A stretch of 64,000 nt of DNA from Lachnospiraceae bacterium (GTDB lineage Bacteria > Bacillota > Clostridia > Lachnospirales > Lachnospiraceae). Under the pieces are notes generated by a model that made no database searches, was not told the DNA's origin, and worked only from the letters and a program-made list of their open reading frames with translations. The position numbers were made by a program, and so were the translations under genes. Positions 28,410 to 37,093 of this stretch are shown here, one piece after another. The DNA is taken from positions 1 to 64,000 of the forward strand of contig JAAUZI010000008.1 of NCBI GenBank assembly GCA_014804645.1, given 5' to 3'. Each line of letters opens with the position of its first letter. Position 1 is the first letter of the stretch.

Positions 28410-29264
28410 CTATACCCTCCGGTACAATCGCTTTTTACATTTATTGTAGAATCCCGACCAGGCCGGGCTTTCTGCCATCTTCGTCCGCAGGGGGGCCAGC
28501 GTTGCCAGCAAAATCACCCGGTATTTCAGCCGCTGTCCCTTGCTCATATACAGCGCCGTGATCTCCCGGTGCTCTCTAGCGGAACGCCTGCGGTTTTCTG
28601 GCGTCTCCGAAAATCCGCCGCCCTCATAGGAGGCCAGAGTCACCGGAATGTAGCGGGGCCTTGCGTCCCTGCGAAAATAGCACCACAGGAAATGCTCATA
28701 ATCCGCCCGCACCCGGTAGACCGGATCGTAGCCCCGCTCCTCAAACAGACTATAATGATAAATACAGGCCTGGTGGCAGGGCACATTACGATAACAGGCA
28801 AAATCGTTTATATGCGGATTGGAGGCCACTACCTCCCCCCGCAGGGCGTCCAGAATGTCACCATAGAAAATCTTAGGCGCATCGCTTTCCGCAGCTTTCT
28901 CAGTCCCAGATGACTGCAGCGCGGCACGAATCTCTTCAGCCGCCTGGGCCAGCACCTCCTCCGACGTGAAAAAATCGCCGCAGTTCAGAAAATACAGGTA
29001 TTCTCCACGGGCCGCCTGAGTGGCCTGATTCATTCCATCGTATATACCAGTGTCCGACTGCTTTAGAATCCGCACCTGCTGCGGAACGCCGCTCTCCTGC
29101 AGATATGCCCGCAATGCGTCCAGAGAGTCGTCCTTTGAGCCGCCGTCCTTGACAATGACTTCATAATCCCTGTAGGTTTGTTTTGCCACGCTTCTCACTG
29201 TCTCCACCAGCTTTTCGCCGGGATTCAGAGACACCACAAGAATACTGAACATAGGAGACTTCAT
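28410..29264 (-). CDS. GT2 family glycosyltransferase (WcaE-like)
   Basis: MKSPMFSILVVSLNPGEKLVETVRSVAKQTYRDYEVIVKDGGSKDDSL...DTGIYDGMNQATQAARGEYLYFLNCGD. Confidence 0.87.
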   Translation of the reverse strand: MKSPMFSILVVSLNPGEKLVETVRSVAKQTYRDYEVIVKDGGSKDDSLDALRAYLQESGVPQQVRILKQSDTGIYDGMNQATQAARGEYLYFLNCGDFFTSEEVLAQAAEEIRAALQSSGTEKAAESDAPKIFYGDILDALRGEVVASNPHINDFACYRNVPCHQACIYHYSLFEERGYDPVYRVRADYEHFLWCYFRRDARPRYIPVTLASYEGGGFSETPENRRRSAREHREITALYMSKGQRLKYRVILLATLAPLRTKMAESPAWSGFYNKCKKRLYRRV

Positions 29265-30040
29265 AATTTTACCTCGCTGATGGCCCGGCACATAATTCCA
29301 TACGCCTTTTTCCAGGGAATCTCCTGACACATAACCCCTCTGTGGGACAGCAGAAACCGCAGGGCCATGGGTCTGGCCAGACCTCCGTACAGGTAGCGGT
29401 ACAACACTCCTCTGTCGTAAAAAAACTTTGTGTTGTAACCCTTGAACCAGGTGGATTCCCGCTCTCTCTCATGACCAATGGTCACAGGCACCCTGTAGGC
29501 CTTCAGCCCCGCCCTCAGGCAATCCCTTATAAACAGACTGTCCTCCCCGTTGCTGTATTTTGCGCCGCCGCCGAACAACAGAGAAAAAGTGATATTGTTC
29601 TGATGAATCCGCCAGGTTCGAACCGCCAGGCTGTAAGTTGGATAACGACCGCTATTGTACAGGCGCACCCTGCCGAAATCCGCATTGTGATAGGTTTCCC
29701 GCCCCGGCATGGCCTGCACATTGAAAAAGAGCATGTCCGCCTGAGGATGCGCCTCAAAGGCTGCCAGCACCTCCCGCTCGTATCCCGGCTCATAGACGAT
29801 ATCCTCGTCTGCAAACAGGCTGATGTCCGCGCTGGCACGCATCAGACTGTGGTTGCGGCTCAGTCCCACTCCACGCTCTGCCATAGAATAATAACGTATG
29901 TTATGTCCATTCAGGCACAGTTCTTCATAGGCGTACTGCTCCCCCTGGCTGACAATGATGGCGTCACTGTCAATCCTCATCTCCTCCGCCAGTTCGCGGG
30001 GTTTCCTGTTCATAGCCGCTACCAATAATTGCAGTGTCAT
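29261..30040 (-). CDS. GT2-like glycosyltransferase
   Basis: VGLSRNHSLMRASADISLFADEDIVYEPGYE; 4-nt ATGA-style overlap with the downstream gene. Confidence 0.75.
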   Translation of the reverse strand: MTLQLLVAAMNRKPRELAEEMRIDSDAIIVSQGEQYAYEELCLNGHNIRYYSMAERGVGLSRNHSLMRASADISLFADEDIVYEPGYEREVLAAFEAHPQADMLFFNVQAMPGRETYHNADFGRVRLYNSGRYPTYSLAVRTWRIHQNNITFSLLFGGGAKYSNGEDSLFIRDCLRAGLKAYRVPVTIGHERERESTWFKGYNTKFFYDRGVLYRYLYGGLARPMALRFLLSHRGVMCQEIPWKKAYGIMCRAISEVKL

Positions 30041-31135
30041 TTATCCTCTTTCCGCACAGCCGCTCTCTCTGTGCCCTATTCCCTGATGTTGTCTGATCAG
30101 CCTTCTGTCCGCCTGTGTCAGAATCATAGCGTCTACAGTCACGCCCAGCTGCCCAAGCTGGCGCAGAATCTCCTCAATGGTCTTGCCTCTGTCACAGTCC
30201 GCCTGCACCAGCAGCAGAACGGCCTCCCTGCCGCGCAGCGCATCCCCCGCCTCCGGCGCCTGATACAGACTGGGAACAGCTGTATATTCCCGCTGTCCCT
30301 TCAAGGGCTGCAGCGCTTTTGTAATACTGCCCAGATCCAATTCCCCGTTTACCGCCGTGACAGCAATATCGCTTTTGCCCCGCAGCAGATAGTCCAGCTG
30401 TGACTCCAACTCCTCCGACAGCATTCCCCGGTCGCTCACATAGCCTGCCACCGGAATGGCATAACGCCGCGCAAGGGTTCCCGGCACCTGTACCCGCTCC
30501 TCCAGCATCACCCACAGACCCAGTCCGAACAGCGTGAAAAAAAATCCCAGCACCGCGCCCAGTACACAGGCCCGCAGCGTCCGCAGATCTGGGGTCGCCA
30601 AGTGAGGAGTGCCTCTGTCCAGAAGGCTCACCTCCTCAAGCTCCCACTGCCGCTCTCCCACGGCTATGATAGCCTCCCCGGCTACTCTGTCTATCTCTTT
30701 GACTTTCTCAGCATCCTCCGATGTGGTGTGAATATAGCAGATCCGCAAATCCGATACCAATTCCGCCTCGAAACTGTCCACCAGCTCCTGGGCCGTCATA
30801 GGAATCTCCAGACTGGCCAGCATTTTTTCAACCATATCCTCAGTTTTTAAAAAATCGTTCCATGTGTAAGAGGCAAAATAGGAAGCGGTCTGCTGGTCAC
30901 TGGGGTCCACCGCATACTCCAGATAGTACTTGCTGTCCATAGTGTAGGGAATTATCCCCCCGAGGGTTACATTTTTCACATAGTAAATGCCGCCTGTAAG
31001 GACCAGTCCGGCCAGGATACCCGCCAGAACCACCCACAGGCGCCTTGCGCACAACAGCACAAAAAGTCTCATATCAAAGGGCTCTTTTCCATAATCACAC
31101 TGCCACATCCGCAGTCCTCCCCGATTCCCGGTCAT
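30041..31135 (-). CDS. Wzz/YveK-like chain-length protein with degenerate BY-kinase-like C-terminal extension
   Basis: Two TM helices (LWVVLAGILAGLVLTGGIYYV; VLGAVLGFFFTLFGLGLWVML) flanking an extracytoplasmic domain; cytoplasmic tail LLRGKSDIAVTAVNGELDLGSI...VLLLVQADCDRGKTIEEILRQLGQLGVTVDAMIL. Confidence 0.75.
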   Translation of the reverse strand: MTGNRGGLRMWQCDYGKEPFDMRLFVLLCARRLWVVLAGILAGLVLTGGIYYVKNVTLGGIIPYTMDSKYYLEYAVDPSDQQTASYFASYTWNDFLKTEDMVEKMLASLEIPMTAQELVDSFEAELVSDLRICYIHTTSEDAEKVKEIDRVAGEAIIAVGERQWELEEVSLLDRGTPHLATPDLRTLRACVLGAVLGFFFTLFGLGLWVMLEERVQVPGTLARRYAIPVAGYVSDRGMLSEELESQLDYLLRGKSDIAVTAVNGELDLGSITKALQPLKGQREYTAVPSLYQAPEAGDALRGREAVLLLVQADCDRGKTIEEILRQLGQLGVTVDAMILTQADRRLIRQHQGIGHRESGCAERG

Positions 31136-32541
31136 TTTTCCTCATTTCTCATAGATTCCTTCAGCGCCGTGATCTGCTCGCTCTCCACTCCCTCGGTGCT
31201 GTCCGGCCAGAACAATACTTTCAGCGTCAGCAGCATCAGCTGAAGATCCAGCCATGTGGAATAGTTTTCAATATAAGTCAGATCCAGTTTCAGCTTGTCA
31301 TAGGGGGTAGTGTTATATTTTCCGTACACCTGGGCATATCCCGCCAGTCCGGCCTTCACTTTCGTTCGGAAAGCAAACTCCGGCATCATCTCCATATACT
31401 GGGCAATGATCTCAGGCCGTTCCGGTCTGGGACCGATGAAGGACATGTCCCCCCGGATAATGTTGATCAGCTGGGGCAGCTCGTCAATGCGCACCTTGCG
31501 GATAAACTTGCCGATGGGTGTTATGCGGTCGTCGTTTTTCCGGGCCAGCCTGGCCACTCCGTCCTTCTCCGCATCCACTCTCATACTGCGGAACTTCAGA
31601 ATCTGAAACTGCCGCTGGTTCTGAGTGCACCGCACCTGCTTGTACAACACCGGCCCTCCGTCATAGCACTTGATTACTATACCGGTAATCAACATGATAG
31701 GCGAGGTAATTATAAACAGCAGCAGAGCAAACACCAAATCTATGGTGCGTTTCACAAAGCGCTGCTCCACCGTCAGACTGTACTCCCGGGTCAGCAGAAT
31801 CGGCGTATCAAACAAGTGAAGTTCTTCCGTTCCTCGTATAATAACATCTGTAATTTTCGGCATCATATATACGCGGATGGACCGGGCATAGCAGTACTTC
31901 ATCAGTTCGTTGCGCTCCTGGGTGGGGATATCCCAGATCACCACGGCATTGAACAATCCCTCTTCGCATCCCTGGTCGATGGTTCGGCACACAGTCTCCA
32001 TCCCCTCCGACACATGAATGTATTTGACAATGTCATATTTATCCTTCCGGCCCTGAAATTTGCCCACGATGCTCTCAATGGGCCTGTCCCCGTGGACCAG
32101 CAGCATTTTGCGGGGAGGAAAAACCGTCTTGTATATCCAATAGGCGATGTTGTTCCAGACCAGAATGATCACCAGCTGCAGCGCCAGCATATAGACAAAG
32201 CACTGGGGCACAAAAAACTGTTTTGCCATAATGGACAGCTGCGCATACAGCAACACGTCCGCAGCCAGACTGGCAAAAGCCTGAGAGAAAATCACCTCCG
32301 CATTCTTCAGATAGCCTATCCGCATACCGCCGTACATATGCGAGAAAAAGAACAACATAAGCACATAAAAGGCGATCTGCAGGGCGTCTGCCCTCCAATA
32401 GTACGGCACACCAGTGCTGGCAGTGATACTTGGGCTGAAATTCGTCTTCCAGTAGTAGACGAACACCAGCGTCTCCAACGCCAGACATACTCCGGACAGA
32501 GCCAGTAAAATGATTCTCTTAGAGGTTTCCAGTCTTCGCAT
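31132..32541 (-). CDS. Polyprenyl-phosphate glycosylphosphotransferase, long WbaP/EpsL type
   Basis: N-term TM bundle; C-term VKRTIDLVFALLLFIITSPIMLITGIVIKCYDGGPVLYKQVRCTQNQRQFQILKFRSMR...DELPQLINIIRGDMSFIGPRPERP. Confidence 0.92.
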   Translation of the reverse strand: MRRLETSKRIILLALSGVCLALETLVFVYYWKTNFSPSITASTGVPYYWRADALQIAFYVLMLFFFSHMYGGMRIGYLKNAEVIFSQAFASLAADVLLYAQLSIMAKQFFVPQCFVYMLALQLVIILVWNNIAYWIYKTVFPPRKMLLVHGDRPIESIVGKFQGRKDKYDIVKYIHVSEGMETVCRTIDQGCEEGLFNAVVIWDIPTQERNELMKYCYARSIRVYMMPKITDVIIRGTEELHLFDTPILLTREYSLTVEQRFVKRTIDLVFALLLFIITSPIMLITGIVIKCYDGGPVLYKQVRCTQNQRQFQILKFRSMRVDAEKDGVARLARKNDDRITPIGKFIRKVRIDELPQLINIIRGDMSFIGPRPERPEIIAQYMEMMPEFAFRTKVKAGLAGYAQVYGKYNTTPYDKLKLDLTYIENYSTWLDLQLMLLTLKVLFWPDSTEGVESEQITALKESMRNEEK

Positions 32542-32660
32542 CCCGATTTCCTTCTTTATCCAAATGATTTCGTGCGTCCCGGCGCACACTCTTCACACAT
32601 AATGATCTGCCATATAAAAGATAAGTATACCATATTTTGGTGTGCCCGTCCAGCACTCCG

Positions 32661-33419
32661 CTATACTCTTCTCTTCACTGCCCGCCATGCCCAGAAACAG
32701 AAATTGTACATGCTATAGGGAATGGACAGTTTCTCTGCCCTGCGGTACAGATTCCAGATTCTCCGGACGGCCTCCAGTTTGTTGGAGGAGAGGGACTGAG
32801 CCGGTCTGCGGTACAGCACCAGATTTTGATCCAACCCATATGCCGTGTAGCCGTTTCGGAGCACTTTCCACCAGAGCGCCGTATCCTCGCTCTTGATATT
32901 CGGCATTTCCAGCAATTCTCTCGGAATCCTCTGAGTGTCGAACATCACCGTAGAGGTGAAAATAGTGGTGTTCTTCAGCGCCTCTCTGTAGCTCAGCCGC
33001 GGGGGTACATGCACCACCTTGCCGGTGCCCACGCCCTGTTCGTCCGCAAACTCATATCCTGTAAAGACGAAGGCGGCCTGCTCCTCCCGCATATACCGCA
33101 GCTGCTTTTCCAGTTTTTCCGGTTTCCAGAGATCGTCTGCGTCCACATAGGCGATATATCTGCCCGTGGTTTCCCGCAGCCCCCTGTTTCTGGTTTCGGC
33201 AGCCCCCAAATTCTCTTTCCCCTCCAGGATTCGCAAACGTCTCTCCCCTTTTGATTCCTGATATTCTCGAATCACCCGGGCAGATTCATCCCTGCAGCCG
33301 TCCACCACCAGCAAAAGTTCCCAGTCCGTATAGGTCTGGGCCACCACATGCTCTATGGTTTCCACAATATATTTTTCCGCATTGTACACCGGTACAATGA
33401 TACTGACTGTTTCATTCAT
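32661..33419 (-). CDS. GT2 family glycosyltransferase
   Basis: MNETVSIIVPVYNAEKYIVETIEHVVAQTYTDWELLLVVDGCRDES...AYVDADDLWKPEKL. Confidence 0.88.
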   Translation of the reverse strand: MNETVSIIVPVYNAEKYIVETIEHVVAQTYTDWELLLVVDGCRDESARVIREYQESKGERRLRILEGKENLGAAETRNRGLRETTGRYIAYVDADDLWKPEKLEKQLRYMREEQAAFVFTGYEFADEQGVGTGKVVHVPPRLSYREALKNTTIFTSTVMFDTQRIPRELLEMPNIKSEDTALWWKVLRNGYTAYGLDQNLVLYRRPAQSLSSNKLEAVRRIWNLYRRAEKLSIPYSMYNFCFWAWRAVKRRV

Positions 33420-34374
33420 AGTTCTTTCCCTGTTCCTGTACATCCTGCTCACAGCACCAGACCGTGTAATCTCCGATTTCCCCCAGCTGCTGCGCTCTCA
33501 AACCGTATTTCTCATACAGCGGCCCGCAGGCCAATGTGACGCGCTCCGTGGCCTCCCCCGGAAAAACCCACACACGGGCATCATATTCCGCCGCCAGCTG
33601 CAGCATATAGGCGTCTGCCAGAATCCGGTTGCTCTCCGCCGTGTTCTCCGCCGGGTATGCCACCACATCCTCCAGGAAAATCCTCAATCCCAGAGGAACT
33701 TCATAAACGTCCCCTGTCTCCAACATCTCCATCCAGTCAAACAGACGCTGCTGTTCCATGGGATAGCTGTCATAGGCATAGGCCGCCGCCTCCGGCTCCC
33801 ACATATTTCTGCCGTACAGCAGCCGTATCTCTCCGGTCCGTCTCCGAACCGCCTCCAGCACAGAGCGGGGCGCCCACAACAGCGTCTCCTCCATCTCCGG
33901 CAGTTCTTCCAGATAGACTGCCGCCTGCCGCGTCTCTTCCTGCCGTATCCTCTCCTCCTCCGTCACAGTACGGACATTTCCCATATTGCCAGTGAGCAGT
34001 AAAAGAGCCAGCAGCACTGTCACGCCTACAGCCAGCCGAAACCCAGTCCTGCCATCCCGGCGTTTCTGGGCAGTCAGCTCCCACAGCAGCTCCACGCCGC
34101 CCCAGGCGATACACAGCGTCACTGGCACCAGGCTCCAAACCCAATGATAGACATAAAACCTGGTCTGATACAGCATAAGCGCGGCCGCGCTCACAGGAAA
34201 CAACACCAGAGCCAGCAGAACTGCGGTCACTCCCCGCAGCCGCCTTTCCAAAGCTCCGGCCTTTCTGTCCGCCATAAAGAAATACAGGAGTATGCCCAAT
34301 ACCAGCACTACCATGTGATTGCTCTGAAAATAACTCCCCGGTCCATAACATGCGTTCTGTAAAAGTTCCCTCAT
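33412..34374 (-). CDS. Membrane protein, possible C-terminal half of a DUF6077-like protein
   Basis: Hydrophobic N-half then soluble C-half; start overlaps the previous stop by 4 nt. Confidence 0.55.
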   Translation of the reverse strand: MRELLQNACYGPGSYFQSNHMVVLVLGILLYFFMADRKAGALERRLRGVTAVLLALVLFPVSAAALMLYQTRFYVYHWVWSLVPVTLCIAWGGVELLWELTAQKRRDGRTGFRLAVGVTVLLALLLLTGNMGNVRTVTEEERIRQEETRQAAVYLEELPEMEETLLWAPRSVLEAVRRRTGEIRLLYGRNMWEPEAAAYAYDSYPMEQQRLFDWMEMLETGDVYEVPLGLRIFLEDVVAYPAENTAESNRILADAYMLQLAAEYDARVWVFPGEATERVTLACGPLYEKYGLRAQQLGEIGDYTVWCCEQDVQEQGKNYE

Positions 34375-35384
34375 AGCCCGGCCTCCTCTCTCCCGGAGAT
34401 TCGGGCGGCCAGACGCCGGTACAGACGGGTTGCAGTGATTTTATAATACGCCGCCATGACTGCCAACAGAAACAGACACATTCCCAGCCCGTTAAAGGTC
34501 CAGCAGACACATGCCTCCGCCAACACACACAAAATCATTCCCGGCCAGTTGCGCCGCAGATTTTTCTCCAGTCCCAGCGACAGGGCATAGGGCAGCAGAA
34601 TCAGATTTCGTATGGAGGTTCCCTGCCACGCGCCGTGCAGAGCGGCGTAACCGTCCAGCCAGGCAATCCCCTCCCCGCACCAAAAGATCAGGGACACTAT
34701 AATCAGCATCAGATATTTTTTTCTCAAATCATCGCCGTACAGCAGTCTGGCAAGTCGGTAATAGACCATGTAGGACCCGGCGAGCACCACCACCGGAATC
34801 AGATTCTGCACCAGAAGTCCGCTGTCCACGAAAAAAGAGACGCCGAGCAGCGCATACAGAGTGGGCAGACCCAGAACTCGATAGCGCATGGACATCCCCT
34901 GGATATAAGCCTGTCCTGTAAGTGGGTTCACCTGATAGATGCCGTCCGTGGCCCGAAAACTGTGCAGAGTTTCCACAATAATGTCCCCTGGGGCGGTTAT
35001 GGCAGGCATACAGTACACGTATACGGTTTGAATCAATACCATCAGCAGGAAAATTCCGGGCAACACAAAATTTCCGCCCTTTTGAGGCAGAACCCGAAAG
35101 CGTTCCCTATGTCTGCGCCAGGCTCCAGCCACAAAAGCCAGCGCCAGTGCGCACAGGACAGCCAGGCTGACATGCCACAGCAGCGTCAGTCTGCTCAGCG
35201 GCACATTCCCGAAGGTGCCCAGCAGATGCAGTACCTGCGCCACGCCGACACAGCACATGCTGCCGATGATCCAGGCGTCTGTCATGTGGACGACCCCGGA
35301 GGCCTTCCTGTGCAGGACGGTCAGTATTCCCGCTCCCAACAGCCAGGGCACAACGGCCAGCAGCAGCCATAAAAGGATGATCAT
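34371..35384 (-). CDS. Polytopic membrane protein, possible N-terminal half of a DUF6077-like protein
   Basis: MIILLWLLLAVVPWLLGAGILTVLHRKASGVVHMTDAWIIGSMCCVGVAQ; many TM segments. Confidence 0.6.
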   Translation of the reverse strand: MIILLWLLLAVVPWLLGAGILTVLHRKASGVVHMTDAWIIGSMCCVGVAQVLHLLGTFGNVPLSRLTLLWHVSLAVLCALALAFVAGAWRRHRERFRVLPQKGGNFVLPGIFLLMVLIQTVYVYCMPAITAPGDIIVETLHSFRATDGIYQVNPLTGQAYIQGMSMRYRVLGLPTLYALLGVSFFVDSGLLVQNLIPVVVLAGSYMVYYRLARLLYGDDLRKKYLMLIIVSLIFWCGEGIAWLDGYAALHGAWQGTSIRNLILLPYALSLGLEKNLRRNWPGMILCVLAEACVCWTFNGLGMCLFLLAVMAAYYKITATRLYRRLAARISGREEAGL

Positions 35385-35420
35385 GAGCCGCTCAACCCCT
35401 TTCCCTTACATATAAGAATA

Positions 35421-35480
35421 GTATACCTTAATTTCGTGCGCTTTAGCGCACGCAGAGCATTTTACTCATTATACCACATT
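35421..35480. repeat. Diverged single copy of the uvrB-upstream hairpin repeat
   Basis: gtataccttaatttcgtgcgctttagcgcacgcagagcattttactcattataccac resembles gtataccgtgatttcatgcgctttagcgcat...gcatttaactcattgtaccat at 60713-60785. Confidence 0.65.
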
Positions 35481-35498
35481 TTACCTGCTTTGAACAAC
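35469..35498 (-). promoter_or_regulatory. Putative promoter for the 35384-> operon
   Basis: Minus strand TTGTTC - 18 nt - TATAAT. Confidence 0.5.
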
Positions 35499-35500
35499 TG

Positions 35501-35531
35501 AAAAAAGAGACCGCGCACAGTCTCTTTTTCT
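35501..35531. terminator. Bidirectional-looking terminator after the Spo0A-C gene
   Basis: gaaaaaagagac cgcgcaca gtctctttttc. Confidence 0.8.
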
Positions 35532-35579
35532 CCATAAGGAGCAGTACCGATTGTCAATAGCGATGAAACTCTCAATTAC

Positions 35580-35957
35580 CTATCTTGATTTCATATCCAG
35601 CCGCATTTTATCTGCGATTCTGGCTATGTATTCACTGTTTGTCGGACGACTCTTGCCCTGCTGCGCAGAATATCCAAACAATTTTTCAAATGTCTCGACG
35701 TTTCCCCTCGTCCAAGACACTTCGATTGCATTGCGGATTGCCCGCTCGACCTTTTGATCCGTAGTCTTGAAATGCTTTGCAATGGTTGGATACAGCAGCT
35801 TAGTCACACTGCTTACCACCTCCATATCCCTGCCGGAAAGCAGGATGGCATCACGCAGATAGTGATATCCCTTCAGATGTGCAGGAACGCCAATATCGAG
35901 CATAATTTCGGTGATATAGCACTCCAGTTCGTAATCTTTTACAGTAGAAATGTCCAT
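35580..35957 (-). CDS. Stand-alone Spo0A C-terminal DNA-binding domain protein (no receiver domain)
   Basis: GVPAHLKGYHYLRDAI...VTKLLYPTIAKHFKTTDQKVERAIRNAIEVSWTRGNVETFEKLFGYSAQQGKSRPTNSEYIARIADKMRL matches the Spo0A effector domain; ATG at 35957 preceded by an AAGGGG RBS. Confidence 0.92.
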   Translation of the reverse strand: MDISTVKDYELECYITEIMLDIGVPAHLKGYHYLRDAILLSGRDMEVVSSVTKLLYPTIAKHFKTTDQKVERAIRNAIEVSWTRGNVETFEKLFGYSAQQGKSRPTNSEYIARIADKMRLDMKSR

Positions 35958-36026
35958 AATGAATTCCCCTTTCATATGTCGAGTACTGCTCCTTACTGTA
36001 ATTGATTGCACTAATCATATCATATC

Positions 36027-36033
36027 TGTCGAA
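36027..36033 (+). promoter_or_regulatory. Consensus 0A box upstream of the Spo0A-C gene
   Basis: TGTCGAA exact; near-match TGTCGAG at 35977-35983. Confidence 0.55.
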
Positions 36034-36104
36034 AAATGTATAGCCATTTTTACCGCCGAAAAAACCTCCTATCAACATAATACAGCAAAAATCAACAATA
36101 TTGG

Positions 36105-37034
36105 TTATGATTCTTCCTTAACAATATAAATCGGACGCCTCTTCACCTCCAGATAGGTCTTGGCCAGGTACTGGCCTATGATGCCCATGCAGAACAACTG
36201 CACTCCGCTGATCAGGGAGATAATGCATACCAGCGAGGGCCAGCCTGAGACAGGATCGCCGAAAATGCTGGTGCGTACTATAATAAATATAATGAGCACA
36301 AAGGCAAGCACACAAAACAGCACACCCATGACGGCGGCAATGCTCAGCGGCACTGTGGAAAACGCAGTGATGCCCTCCAGGGAATAGATCAACAGTTTCC
36401 AGAAACTCCACTTTGTCTCGCCCTTGGCCCGCTCCACGTTCTCATACTCTATCCATTTTGTATTAAATCCCACCCAGCCGTAAATTCCTTTGGTAAAACG
36501 ATTGTACTCCTGCATCTGTAAAATGGCGTCCACCATCTGCCGGGTCATCAGCCGATAGTCTCTGGCGCCGTCCATGATCTCCGTCCGGGAGATGCGTTTC
36601 ATCAGCCGATAGAACAGCCTTGCAAAAAAGGACCGTATCGGCGGCTCTCCCTTGCGGCTGACGCGCCTAGTGGCCACAGAGTCATAGCCCTGCTCTATAT
36701 AGGAGTACATTTCAGGCAGCAGCGAGGGGGGGTCCTGCAGATCCACATCCATCAGCACCACATAGTCTCCTCTGGATTTCTCCAGACCCGCATACATGCC
36801 CGCCTCCTTTCCAAAATTCCTGGAAAAAGAAATCAGGCGCACTCTCTTGTCCGTCTCCCGCAGTTTTTTTACCTCCGCTGCTGTGTTATCTCTGGAGCCA
36901 TCGTCAATGTACAATATCTCCACTTCCAACTCGTTTTCCTGAAAAAAAGGTTCGTTTTTCATCAGTTCCGCATAAAAGTCCGCAACTGATTCCTCCTCGT
37001 TATAGCAGGGTACAATCACGCTCAAAACAGGCAT
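36105..37034 (-). CDS. GT2 glycosyltransferase, GtrB/CsbB-like (polyprenyl-phosphate sugar synthase-like)
   Basis: MPVLSVIVPCYNEEESVADFYAEL...LMDVDLQDPPSLLPEM; two C-terminal TM helices; ORF-track N-terminal extension judged non-coding. Confidence 0.88.
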   Translation of the reverse strand: MPVLSVIVPCYNEEESVADFYAELMKNEPFFQENELEVEILYIDDGSRDNTAAEVKKLRETDKRVRLISFSRNFGKEAGMYAGLEKSRGDYVVLMDVDLQDPPSLLPEMYSYIEQGYDSVATRRVSRKGEPPIRSFFARLFYRLMKRISRTEIMDGARDYRLMTRQMVDAILQMQEYNRFTKGIYGWVGFNTKWIEYENVERAKGETKWSFWKLLIYSLEGITAFSTVPLSIAAVMGVLFCVLAFVLIIFIIVRTSIFGDPVSGWPSLVCIISLISGVQLFCMGIIGQYLAKTYLEVKRRPIYIVKEES

Positions 37035-37093
37035 CTCTCTTTTTCCTTTCTTATTTAACAGCATCTGCAAGGACAGACGTTGCTTATTTATAG

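Noticed and set aside
35536-35995. Invertible regulatory switch around the Spo0A-C gene
   Set aside because: The 13-bp arms would allow it formally, but no recombinase is nearby and no promoter faces outward. UTR pairing is the simpler reading, so inversion is offered only as a test.
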